Assembly: GCF_047663525.1 (NCBI RefSeq) | Contig: NC_092607.1 | Coordinates: 4,993,001 to 5,057,000 of the forward strand | Origin: Anas platyrhynchos | Taxonomy: Eukaryota; Chordata; Aves; Anseriformes; Anatidae | Direction: 5' to 3' | DNA length: 64,000 bases | Shown here: positions 37,294 through 49,700 of the stretch, in pieces | Layout: every line of letters starts with the position of its first letter | How positions within the stretch are numbered: position 1 is the first letter of the stretch | Made by a program: the position numbers and the translations under genes | Notes under the pieces: model-generated | Databases searched by the model: none | The model's input: the letters and a program-made list of their open reading frames with translations, nothing else | Told to the model about the DNA's origin: nothing

Positions 37294-38114
37294 CTGGTTG
37301 TTGGAACTGCCCTGTGTACAGCAAGGTTTTGAAACGGAAAAGCAAGGCAAGGATGGACTGGCAGGAAACTGTCCCTGTAGCTTGACCGTCTCCTGGATTC
37401 CAGACAGCAGACGTATATTCTTGCAAACAGAATTGCATTAATGGTAATTGATTGTGCAAGTAGTGTTACCCCTCTTTAAGACCCCCAGCCTTTGGCTTAT
37501 TGTTCCGCTGAGTCTGTCAGTTACCATGACATTAAACTTTGGACAATAACTTTCACCCTCTGTTGTATGCTGCCTCTGTCTCTGCCTGAAATTGTCCAAA
37601 AGTGACTATTTGATCTAAACCCACTGCTTAAAATTTTGCCAAGAGGTTCAAAGCTCTGACTTTGCTTGCATTCTCATACAATTGTAGTCCAACATAACAT
37701 TCCCTTCACTGTTTAGTTGTTTGAGACTGATTCTGCTCTTTGCTCCAGTTGGCAACAATGTAGAGTCATTTTTGGAGTAAAAGATAAGAGTTTATTATGG
37801 CTAATTATGGCACGTTCCACTGCCTCATAAACAACCGAAATATGCTCTGGAAGTTAATTTCCACCAAAACACTGGTCAACAATTTACTTTAAAATAACAC
37901 AAGTATAAAACCTATTTTATCATTACTTAAGAACTGAGTACAAGAAAAGGACAAGAAACAGAGAAGAGATTGTGAAGTAAATAATGACCGTGAATCTAGC
38001 ACACCAGCAGCCTAAGCACTGCTATGTTTTTCTAAGTATTGTGACAAAGAGGGTAGGTTTGAAAGTTGGGTTTGAAGATTGGATTTCAGATGCTGGGTGG
38101 ATAAAAGTCAAGGT
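35974..38114. other. Intergenic, no gene recognised
   Basis: It contains a 26-base T-run at 37261-37286. A 132-codon minus-strand frame (36831-37229) has no recognisable domain and no conserved splice partners. Nothing else could be supported. Confidence 0.55.
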
Positions 38115-38325
38115 GTGTAATGATAGTACAAGGGGTAATGGCTTTGAACTAAGAGAAGGTAGGTTCAGATTATATGTAAGGAGGAAAATTCCTTACTCTG
38201 GAGGTGGCGAGACCCTGGCCCAGGCTGCATAGAGAAGCTGGGGCTGCCCCATCCCTCCAGTGCCCAAGGCCAGGCTGGATGGGGCTGGGGGCAGCCTGGG
38301 ATGGTGGGAGGGGTCCCTGCCCCCT
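38115..38325 (+). mobile_element. CR1 LINE 3' fragment
   Basis: The text TAGTACAAGGGGTAATGGCT followed by a GACCCTGGCCCAGGCTGC block matches the 3' part of the CR1 at 34955-35973 in the same orientation. The usual tail is missing, so both ends are truncated. Confidence 0.75.
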
Positions 38326-40319
38326 CTAATCTCTGGTCCTCTTTGTGGGGCTTTGCTAGAAAGCCTTATTTTTCCATGACTAGTTTCTTTCAACCTACGT
38401 CATCCATTCTCTGGGCTTCTCCTAAGGGCATAGACCTGTTTGCTCCAGGCTTCCTTCTCCCTGTTTCACAGCACTGTTGTGTAACAGAGTATCTGAAATC
38501 CAAGCAAACCCTTGTGGCTCTCTCTTTTGGGTGGAAATAGGGCTACCATCCTATCTTAGAGACATCTTATGTGAAGGGCAGTGGTTAAATGTGTGTCGGA
38601 GTGTTTTAGCCCAGTGGTTAACAAGATTCACTCCATGGCCATCTTTAGAATCAGCATTTTAAAGTGAATTTATTTACTGAGATCAGAATTAAGTGCTATT
38701 ATCAGACTCAGTAAAAACTGACTTACTCAAAACTCCTCAAGAAAATAAGAAAAAAAAAAATATTTTTATCTGTGTGGTTCTGCAACCTCTTGAACCCAGC
38801 AGTGTGCTCTTCTTATCAAAACTCACACAGGATTGTTTTTCCCTAGTATCAGATCAAATACACTAGCTCCAGGTGTTCTTGGATGACTGCTGATGTTGGT
38901 AACTACTAATTATAGATAATGTAGTCTTAATTTTCTGGAACTTTTTTAATTCACAAGGAGAGCAAAGAAAAGAACAGAAGAGAAAAGCGCTGCATCCTGA
39001 ATAGTATTTCAGTGTAGAAGAAAAAAATCAATGTAAGGCGATCTCCCAGACATGCTTTTGATGTTGCAGTGTCTGCAGCCAGGAGCTTCAAAGACAGGAG
39101 CATCTCAGCCTTCCTTTGGTTTCTAGCTGAAGATCGGGACAAAACTCCAGCACAGCACTTCTAGCAGCTGCCACTAGCTTTTCCTCTGGCGTTTCCCAAA
39201 TAGTATGTATTCTGTATGTACAAATATCATGTTTTACTCATTAGACAGCCCAACTGGTGGAACTCTCAGGGTTGTAATAGCTCATCAAGTGTTGCTGACA
39301 AAGAAAAATGTGAACCTTACTCTGGGATCTATTAAGAAACCTGTTATGGATGGGGCATCAGGGGTAATTATGCTGCTCTATTTGGATCTGCCAAGGCATC
39401 AGATGCAAGTGCTGTGCCCAGGATTGGGCATTGCACTTAAGAAACACGTATGTTAGTAAGATACAGAACAGAGCAAAGAAAATGAGAAGAGGAAGAAAAG
39501 ACCTCTGAAAAAGGCTGGAGAGGCTGGATTTTGCATATTTTGAAAGAGAAGACATTGGGGACAGGACAGGAAAAGGCACAGCAGTATTCCAAAGTACCGT
39601 GGGTTGACACACCGCCAACAGTGACCCTCTGTGTCCTTGTGGGACATTACACCTGGCATTGGATTAAGTGGTAGCAACGACGATGAAATTTATCGGGCAC
39701 TTGAGCAGGCTGCAGAGAGAACCTCTGTCCATGGTGGTTTTTAAGAACAGCTTAGACAAGTACTATGTGGGGTGACATAAACTATAGCTATCCTGTCTCG
39801 TGATAAGATACCCACGGTATCCCTGTCACATAACAGCAAGTGACAAAGACACAAACGGTCTGAATTCCCAGGGGAAGGTGTTGGTATGGAATCAGGAGAG
39901 AAAAGTAGTATTAAATTTGGCTTTTTTTAGCAAACATATTTTAGTTATGCTGGGAAAAGCTAAAACTGATCCTGTCCTCACAGTACCTCCAGACTGATGG
40001 CTTTGCGCACAGAACAGGCTGGGTGCCATCATTTTGAACAAAGGCGAGCAAGAAAGGTAGACAAAAGGAAGACCAAAGATAGACAAAATGGCCAGTCTTT
40101 TCTTGCAGCTGATTAAAAAGTTAAATGATGTACTGTGCATAACCTCCAGCTAATGTAAAAAAATATAGTTTAAGTTTACAGGACATACTAAGAAGCTATG
40201 GGGCTCCAGAAATGTAAATGGCCTGCAAATACTGAAATGTAAAACCCCTGTGGCAAAGGTTTGGCTGAAGGCTCTGCCTTAGCACTGCAGCATGGGACTG
40301 ACGACCTGAAGGGTCTGAG
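38326..40319. other. Intergenic upstream of EIF2S2
   Basis: No gene was recognised. A faint CR1-like stretch lies at about 39695-39765 (a GCACTTGAGCAGGCTGCAGA block and a TTTTTAAGAACAGC block), too diverged to be firm. Confidence 0.5.
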
Positions 40320-40495
40320 GAACTGACTGAGGGGGATCTCAGCGGGGCGTGCAAGCGCCTGGGGAAGGGCAGAGGAGACGGGGGGCAGCGGGCAGAGGCT
40401 GGAGGCGGGGCGGTCCCAGTACCCCCAGTCCCCCCAGTGAGTGCCTCAGGGCTGGGACTGGGGGGGGCAAACTGGGGGGGGGAGCCGTGCCGGCC

Positions 40496-40505
40496 GCGCA
40501 TGCGC
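40496..40505. promoter_or_regulatory. NRF1-type site 1
   Basis: GCGCATGCGC is the palindromic core bound by nuclear respiratory factor 1. It lies 210 bp before the EIF2S2 start codon. Confidence 0.6.
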
Positions 40506-40546
40506 AGCAGCATCCCGGCGGCTCCCGCCCGGCGCCGCGGCGGGGT

Positions 40547-40556
40547 GCGCATGCGC
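40547..40556. promoter_or_regulatory. NRF1-type site 2
   Basis: This second identical GCGCATGCGC palindrome is 51 bp downstream of the first, about five helical turns, so the two lie on the same face of the DNA. Confidence 0.6.
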
Positions 40557-40705
40557 GGCGCTGCGGGGGAGGGGAGCGCTGATGCAAGAGGCGAGCGCGG
40601 CGGTCGCAGGCGAGGGCCGGCCGCGTCCCTGAGCCCCGCCGCTCCTCGCTCCCGGCCTCTCCTCTCCTCTTTCTCCTCCGCCGCCTCCCGCTGCCGGCCG
40701 CAGCC

Positions 40706-40720
40706 ATGTCGGGCGACGAG
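40706..40720 (+). CDS. EIF2S2: EIF2S2 coding exon 1
   Basis: It encodes only MSGDE and ends at the donor GTGAGG in phase 0. The upstream GC-rich sequence forms the 5' UTR. Confidence 0.95.
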
Positions 40721-43700
40721 GTGAGGCCCGGCGGTCGCCGCCGCCGCCGTCGGGGGATGGGGGAGCCGGGCCCGAGGCCTGCGCCTCGGCCGCCATGTGG
40801 GAGAGCGGGCCTCAGGCCTCCGCCCCGCCGCACGGCCGGCGCCTCCCCCCCACCCCCCCCCTCACTGCCGGCCCCGGGGTTGGGGGGGGGGCCCGCGGCC
40901 GCCTCTGAAGGCGGGAACCGGGCCGGGGGCCGCCGCCTGGCTTCGGGCCCTGCCGGGCCTCTCCCTGCCGCGCCCAGGCCCGTGGAGGCGGGGGGGGCTC
41001 CGGTCCTGAGGGGAGGCCCGGCCTGGCCCGGCGGTAGGGGGAGGGCCGGGGGGAAGGCAGGCGGCCCCCCCTGCCTGCCCCCGTGCCGGGCTCCTGGAGC
41101 GGTGTCTAGCGCGTGGCCTGGAGGCTCGGCTGCTTTTGGGGCTCGAGTATCTCGTCTTCTGACCTGAAAGCTGCTTCTCGACGGTTGATAACTGAAAGCT
41201 GTCCAGCTATGGTGGTTCCTTATGTACACGCTTAGGGAAGTGGACGTGCCAGTCTCTGAGGGGTTTTTCAGATGATGTAGGGTTTGTGTGCTCTACCTTT
41301 AGTAACCTCATTTCAGGTGTTCTCCTGGGGAGACAGAGAGCTCTCCCTGCCTGAGGTTATGGGCACCCTGAGGGGTGACTGTTGGGAGCTGTGCTGGCAG
41401 AATCCATGGCATGGCTGCTCTTGGGCTTTTATCTTTTTTCTGGTGTCACTTAAAATGCCTCTGTGGCTCTCCTCCATATGAGCAGAGCCCAGTCACGCTA
41501 ACCTTGGTGACAGGTGAGTCATACATAGTAAACAACAACTAGTGTACTTATTACTTTAATGGTAGCTGAGGCTGGTTTATTAAGCTGCTTGGAATGAATG
41601 TGCTGCATTTTTAGGCCTAATTGTGTGCCTGCAACTGCAGTTCTAATGTCTAGGTTAGGAAATTAGGACCCTTGCTTCAGCTGCTTTCTATCTCAGATGC
41701 CCATAAGACCATAGAGCAGCTAGCCTACAACTTACTGGTTTAGATTTAGTTTGTGTCATTTAAATTATTTATACTGCATGATGCATTTGTTCTGATACTC
41801 ACCTGGGATCAGGAATCTAGTGTAGTAAAGTTACATCTCTGGTTTGCTTTGTTTATCAGACTGACAGAATGAAGGTAGTAAAAGGTATGATGGTTGAACT
41901 GTCACTGTTAGGTCTTCTGAATAATGTGTGGGAGTGAGTGCATGTGCCTTCTGCAGCTGCTGGCTGTTAGGAGCTGATGTGGAGCTTTACAAGTGATGGC
42001 TCTTTTTACAGTTCACGATCCTCGAAGTTGAAGGCACATAAATCTCAGTTGACAAATCTGCACCTTAAAACCTAGTCTAGGTGTTAGAAACCTTAGTTTG
42101 ATTCACCTGCACAGTGTTCTTCAAAATATGGGCTCTGGACTGTGGCTTAAAACTTCCAGAACTTTAAACAAAATGAAGCTTTCTGGTAGCAACATCTCCA
42201 GTCTGAGTGCTGCCCAGCAGCATGGTACAACCCAGGCAACATGAGGCCTGCCTCCAAGGGAGGAGAAAGGCAAAAGGCAAACCTGAAAGTGATGAGCAGT
42301 CCATTAACCTCTATTTATATGTAGTAGGGTTTTTAATAAGATATAAAATCCTACTTAACGATAAATGAAAGTTGTGTGTTTTTTGTTGTTGTTGTTTTTT
42401 CCTGGCCCAGTGGCTTTATGAAGCTCCAAGGAAATAATACTGGAAGATGCTGCGTTTTGAGCAGCAAGGGGGATTTAGGTGCTGATTGATAGAACAAAGT
42501 TATCTATCACAGAGGGCAGCACAGAACTAACTTTTTCAGTGCGGTGTTGCTCTGTGCTTTGTAGACATGCCTGTGTTTATTCAAACTAATGAGATGGGAT
42601 TAATAGAACCTCTAGTAAAATCCCCAGCAGTTGCCACTGCAGTAGGGTATACACCGTGTATAGGGTGACATGGGCTTTTGTTTTAGGATTAGAGCTTCAC
42701 AGACCAACTTCCTTTTTTTTTTTTTTTCCATTGTCTTTCACTTGCTTGAATTTTGCAAGTTGGGATTTTGACTGTATAGACCTTTGAAATAAGGAATGGA
42801 TGCATGGAGTTGGATGTGAGAAAGAACTGTGGCTTACAGAAGGGGAAATCACAGGATCACCTCATGGGAATCTGATGTTGCGAGCAGAAACAGGATGGAA
42901 GTTTATATTCATTTCTGTATAGTAAAAGGCATGGGCTCTGGTGGTGTTTCTGGCAAAACACAGAATAGCCTGGTTATGTGGTTGTTCAGTTAAACTGTGC
43001 ATGACCCAAGAATGCTCTGTTGTTTTTACTGAAGCTCTAGGTGAGCAAAATAACTCAGGTGAATACCTTCTCAGCTTGCCTGACTTCTCTATTCAGTTTC
43101 CTCAGAGCAGTTAGCCTGTTACGACGAGGTCAGGGTTTGCAGAAGCATGGCTTGCCCTGCTTGGGTTTAGGTGGCATCTCTTTAGAGTCGAGCAGGCTGT
43201 CAGAGCCAGGCTCTGCAGAAGGCCAATTGCTTTGTTTTTTCAGCCTTAAAATTACCTGCAGAGTCCAGAAGTTGCCCTTGCTTGTTAAACTCAGCTCAGT
43301 GTACTACTGGAGACCTTGTCTCTTGTAGACACAAGATACGCTTTATGGCAGTTTGGGTTGAAAGCTGTTCTTATAAAGAGAGGGGTGATATGGGGTACGT
43401 GGAGTGGTTCCTTAGCAATTATTGCACTCAATCTAAAACATTATCTTCTATTTGCTTCTTCATAGAAGAAGGTATAGAAGTCTGAGGAGCCTTGTAAAGA
43501 AAGTGTCATCATGGAAATGGGTCATGATCCTGAAACAGGTGTTCATCTGGGTGTTCCCAAAGCTGTAGGCCCTTGCCTATGCAGACAGTTTTCCTTCTGT
43601 TTCAGCAGAATCCAGAGGTTACAAGAGGAAGCCAGCAAACAGCGTAACTGGTTGTGAACATTCCTTGCTGTGCCTTTCCAGAGCATGATTCATACATGTG

Positions 43701-46700
43701 CATTGAGAGGGAAGCCAGCCAGCAGAACTTTCTTGAGAGCCATTCTAGCACAGCATGCACAGCTAAAGGCACACTTCATTTTGAATGTCTCAAGCTACAT
43801 TGTCACATACATGTAGCCACTTCTGGGTGTTTGAATCACAGCATCATTAAGTGCTTTGTGCTGCCCCTCAGCCTCAGTTCAGAGCTTTTATGAAACATAT
43901 AAGCTCCATAAAATCAGAGTATCACAAGATTATCACATGCAGGGGAATGAGAAGTGTGAGGAAAAGAATGCTTTATGGACAGAGAAACTTGGAGGGTGTA
44001 ACCAAACAAGAAGTTACAGAGTTGCTCCTTTGAAATGGTTCTGTTGTCAGCGTAATAAAAACCTCTTACTCAGGACTTGTAACTACCTGAAAGAATGCTT
44101 TTCAGCTATTAGAAAGTAAGATTCTCCAGTTTTTCTTAAGCATCTAAAATTGTTTGAAGCAGTAAGTATACACTATAGTGCAGAAAAACTGGCCAGATGT
44201 AACAAAACTGGTGGGTAGGTAAGATGTCAAACTTGCATCTTAAAGAAAAGTAGCAGGAGGCAATCCTGTGTTGGAAGACTTGAAGAACTTGTGTTGATTG
44301 TCTCCGGTAGTTAGGTAAAGAATAGATTAAAAGTCATTCTTGGGGTTAGTGCTTTCCTCGTGGACATTCCAGCTGAATTAAGGTGCTTTCTTAGTTAAAG
44401 AATCAAACAGCTTTGAGATGAGACCTCTGCTGCTTCATAGTGCTAGGAGCTGACACCAGCCTGGCTGTATCACCAGGCCCTTCTGAGTTTCTCCTAGTCC
44501 TAAGCGTTTTTGTTGAGACGGCTTTTGGTAAGACTTGCCCTTTTAATACATCTGGAAATTAACGTGTTCTGCGTGATAGATGTTCTTACTCTTTGTTTTT
44601 GTGATGCTGAATGGTACAGTGATTTCTTCGTGGTCTGCCTTCAGTGTAGGAGTCCAAAATGGTAATAACACAGGGAAGTAGCTACTTCGTTAAAGATTCA
44701 CAGCCTTATTATTCTTTCAGCTGAACTCCTACATAGATAGTAGGAAACTTGAAGAAAGCATAACTGTTGTGAGAAAAGTGGCAGAAGTTTGAAACTGTCG
44801 AGCATCATTGTAACTTTTTCTTTCCTTGTAACTGGTCTCCTTAGTGTTGTGCCTTGGAACAAAACCAGTGGTGATAACACTGAGGCTCACTGTTTTGGAG
44901 TCAGTTCTCTTGTATTGCTTTGCCACAGATCAAGAAAAATCCCAGGCTGAGCTGAAAGCCTGGTTAACATTCCTTCTGTTTGGTTAACAGAAAGAATGTG
45001 GAGAGAAACTTAAAGGTGTTAAAAATGTTAAATGGCGGGTGGTAATTACGCTGCTGATGAACTCTTGACTTTTACAGATGATTTTTGATCCTACTATGAG
45101 CAAGAAGAAGAAGAAAAAGAAGAAGCCGTTTATGTTGGATGAGGAAGGAGGGGATACACAAACAGAAGAGACTCAGCAGTCAGAAACAAAAGAAGTTGAA
45201 CCAGAGCCAACAGAAGACAAAGATGTTGAAGCAGATGAAGAAGACAGCAGGAAGAAAGGTAAAATGAATCTACGTAGATGAACTCTGAAGGGTAGTTCTG
45301 TATTTTGATAGAAGCCTCCTTTCAGGAGTGTGCCATCATAATGTATGGTGCTGGACTCCTAGTTTAAGATCTTGTTTAGATCTAGTTTAAGATACTCTGC
45401 CTATTTGAAAAGCGTATTTTGCTTGTATTGCCTAAAGCCCCATTCACAAACATAGAGCAAGTGACTAGTGGCTTATGCAAATTCTGCTTTCCTGACTCAG
45501 ACAGAATCTCTTGTGTGTGACAGTGAAAAGAGGAGCTCAAAAATAGTTATCATGAAGCTTAAAATCTTCCACATGCAGTTGTTGCAATAATTGCACAATT
45601 CTGGCATTATTGCACTTCAACAATTAAGCTGTAGTGTGAATTACAGAAATATGGTTAAAAGTGTTTCTATTTTTTTGGACAAGTGTGAATGCAACTAGGC
45701 TGCTACTCAGAATCTATTTGGAAATATGTTTCTGAGTGTGTGTGTGTGTATATATATGGTTTTGCTTTTTAGATTGAGGCCAATGCCATTTCAGGATGAC
45801 CTGATTAAGGGAATGCTGTTGAATTAAATCCTTTTTTGATAAAACTGGCTCCTGCTGTAGACCAAAGAAAATAAACTTAACTCTTGCAGTTTTCTATTCA
45901 CTTTTTTTTTTTTGAGCATTTCTACAATAATTGCAGAAGCATCTAATTTCTTGCACAGCACAAAGAAAGATTAAACAGGGAAAAATAAGAAAATGCAGAT
46001 AAAAGTACAAGATACAGAAACTGTAAAATAGTGCTGAGGTATCGGGGTAGAGGGGAATGATCTGTTGAAAACCGGAAGGATATCTGTAAGGGCTACAGAT
46101 CATTGCTTATGTCTTGCTGTAATGTTTTGAAGGCACTGGATGTGCGTTGGAAACCTTACTATCTGAACTCTTATTACAGTTACTAATATCTGGACTACTT
46201 TTGCTTATCCTTTGTTTTTTAGATGCAACAGATGACTTGGATGATTTAAACTTCTTCAATCAAAAGAAAAAGAAGAAGAAGCCAAAGAAGATATTTGATA
46301 TAGATGAAGCGGAAGAAGGCGTAAAGGTCTGTTTACATAACAAGGCCATTTTGTCTATTGTCAAGTAACTTTCCTGCTTTTCTTTTCTTGAGATTGATGT
46401 TGCAGGAACTGTTTTGAGTCTGCCATAGACGTTTAGATGTAGAGCTTAGGGATATGGTTTAGTGGGGACTGTTAGTGTTAGGTTAGAGGTTGGACTCAAT
46501 GATCTTGAGGTCTCTTCCAACCTAGAAATTCTGTGATTCTGTGTGATTCTGTGATTATATCCTGGTGCAGTTAATAGTGAAACTTGTTTCACAGTATCCT
46601 TCATGTATAGTAGGTTCTGCTGAGTATGTTTGTATGTAAGGGCTTTTTGCCTGGAAATGAGAAAAAATTAACTGATATGCACAATAAGCAAGTAATTCCG

Positions 46701-49700
46701 CAGTCAGTAATAAGGGTTGATTAGCATCAAGGTAACTGTCTTCTGGGGTGAGAGAAGAAAATGATGTCAGAAGCCATGCACAAAACAGTCCTCTACAAGC
46801 CAACCCTTCAAATAAAGGGTATATATCTGCTAAGAAATCTGTTCTTACTCTCGTGTTTTCATTAGAAATGATTGGCTACTGTTATGTATTTCAGTAGGTG
46901 TACAAGATATGTTTACTCAAGTTTTATTCCAAGTCATAATTCTGGATCACATGTCAGCGTAACTGGGAAGCCCAGACAGCAAGAGGGCAGAGAAATGTTA
47001 CGCTACATGTAAAGCTATTCTTAGATTCTGCCTTTTGAGGAAGAAAATGCTCCTCTTATCTGTCCTGGACAGGCCAAAATGGTTGCTATGTTTTCTGTAA
47101 GTGCAGAAACATACCTGCATCCATGAAGGAATTGTGACACCAAATTGAACTGGCTGCAGGTGTCACAGCTTTGCCTTATGTCAGTGTCTGACACATAAGG
47201 TGTTTTGTTCCCTAGTGCCCAAATGTGGCTGATTCCTTTAGCTAAGTATAGCGTGACCTTGTTCTTGACCAGCCAAAGTTAACTAGAAGATTGTGTTGAT
47301 TACCTAATAGGAAACCAAGTATTACAAAGGAAGTAATGTAGACTAAGTTTTAATACCTGACTGCACTGTTACATGTTAGGTGCATGTACCCCATTGTATC
47401 TCAACTTGACATTTAAAAATCTGTCCCTTTTTCATGTGTTGTACTGCAGTTCTTTATTCAGCATATTACAGTTTCTGTTCTTACTTACTACGTTTCAGGT
47501 TCTTAGTGGATAATACTAGTGTTCGTCTAGTATAGTGTGCAACTGGTATAGAGATCTGTTTAATACTGTAAATTATATATATTTGTTTGTAGGACTTAAA
47601 AATTGAGGGAGATGTACCAGAGGTAGTAGAACCTGAAGATGACCTTGATATCATGCTGGGCAATAAGAAGAAGAAGAAAAAGTATGTGAAGTTTCCAGAT
47701 GAAGATGAGATAATGGAGAAGGATGAAGGTAAAAGTAATGTAGCCTGGGAGATGTTGGAAATTTTATGTAGTCCATGTTATAGGTGAATAAGTTCTGTTG
47801 AAGTATCTTTTGGTTTCAAAATTAATTTTGTTACTTTTACCAGTCACGATTATCAACAAAAAAAAATCTTCTGTAGAAGTGCTGTATGAATTCACCGTAA
47901 GTGCTGGTGTCTCTTCTAGGCAGACAAACAGCGAACACTTCTGTCCCTGTCTTAGTAAAATCTTTCGATGCACTTTTTAGAAATGTACACACAAGGTTAA
48001 AGAAATACTTGTTTTTCTTAATGAATCCTAAACAACTTTTTTTACAGCTTTTGAAGATGAAGACAGCAAAAAAGATGATGGAATTTCTTTTAGTCTTCAG
48101 TCAGGACCTGCGTGGGCAGGCTCAGAAAGGGACTACACGTATGATGAGGTAATGTTAAAAGGCTTTCGAAGTATTTTACATGTTAAAGTGCTCTGGCAGT
48201 GCAGAGCCTTGTGTTTGTGTATCCCATTTCCTACTTAAAACTAAAGATCTTACATTCAGAAGCACATGATCAGAAAAATAACAGAAAGCACATCTGTTGT
48301 CATAGTTAGTTTTCACATAAAGCAATATTAAAATGCCTCTGCAAGCACACTGAGGTACTTGGACATTATAAAGTAAACCTCTGTGAAAACAGCTTCTATC
48401 TTCTCTATTTAGTACAACTTTTTTTTTAAAGTGTGCATTGAAAAGCTTATGGGGAAGTGTTAATAGACAAAGACTATCTAATATTCATTGCCTCTAAATA
48501 TCTGAGGTAGCATTAACAGTGTACTTCAGCATGAATGTCTTATGAATGTCTTACATGTCTCAAATGATGTGAACCACCTCCCCCCCTTTTTTTTTTTTTT
48601 GCAGTTACTCAATAGGGTATTTAACATCATGCGGGAAAAAAACCCAGATATGGTAGCTGGAGAAAAACGGAAATTTGTCATGAAGCCTCCACAGGTCGTA
48701 AGAGTAGGGACCAAGAAAACATCTTTTGTCAACTTTACAGATATCTGCAAATTGTAAGTTTTACTCCTAATATTTCCCAGGAATAGTGGAATTTTCTGTG
48801 CTGTTGGCTGTTGAATGAATGCTTTTTGGAAACCACAAAAAAAAAACAACAAACAACAACAAAAAAACAACAGTGACAAACCAAAGTGAAAGCTGTTCCA
48901 ATCATACTGTTCTTTTCCTCTATTATATATGTGAAAGGTATTTATGAAGGTGATTTATTGAGACAACTTCAAACTTTGTACATACCAAAATGGTAGGTTT
49001 GTTTCATGGGCCTCAGGGACTGAAACCAAACCTAAAGCTCTTTTGAGTGCTCTCACTTCTAGAAGTGTGTGTGGTTTGGTATTCAGTGGTGTTTATTTGC
49101 AAGACTTGGGTTGGGATGGATGGTAGGGGTGAATTCTGATCTTCAGGTGAACTTCAAATACTGTTCTCTTGGTAAATAGCATGGAGTTCAGTATTTTTTT
49201 TTTTCCCCCTATGCTTTCTCTATCTGAATATTTCTTGTGAAGTCAGTTCTATTATTTGTGGGCACTTCTAGGAATGTCTATCTGATTTTGTAAGCAAGGA
49301 CTTTTCTGGCACAATCATATGGAGGACCTGGGTAATATACTAAACGAAGGGCACTGGGAGTGTGGTGAGGGTTAAGAGTGGAAAATCTGAAATACAATTC
49401 TCTCATTTTAATTAGGGAGTAATTACTGAAATTGTGCTTTCTGTTTTGTAGACTGTGAAGCTTTGTGTCCTTAGTTCATTGTCTGCATGTGCTCTTTGGT
49501 ACAGACCCTATGGCACTGCCCTTTCAAACTTTGTACTTTAAGATCATTTTAACCTACCATCCCTGTATAGATATCAAATTTCTCTGAAGGAGGGAGGTTA
49601 AAGATATCCATACTTTATTTTTAGATTACATCGTCAGCCAAAACATCTCCTGGCGTTTTTGTTGGCAGAATTGGGTACAAGGTAAGGCTATTGGGCTGTG

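Larger units (their letters stand above)
40320..41130. promoter_or_regulatory. EIF2S2: EIF2S2 CpG-island promoter
   Basis: About 800 bp of GC-rich, CpG-dense DNA surrounds the first coding exon and extends into intron 1. There is no TATA box. Two perfect GCGCATGCGC palindromes (40496-40505 and 40547-40556) match the NRF1 site, and GGGGCGG boxes lie near 40405. A G-tract group at 40449-40482 could form a G-quadruplex on the + strand. This layout is typical of constitutively expressed housekeeping genes. The exact start site cannot be read from sequence. Confidence 0.85.

Noticed and set aside
39695-39770. CR1-like scrap
   Set aside because: Similarity to the CR1 3' coding end is faint and short. 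It was not called as a separate element.
40339-41229. Long frames on both strands across the EIF2S2 promoter
   Set aside because: Their length comes from the lack of stop codons in CpG-rich DNA. The protein text is low-complexity Arg/Gly/Pro/Ala.
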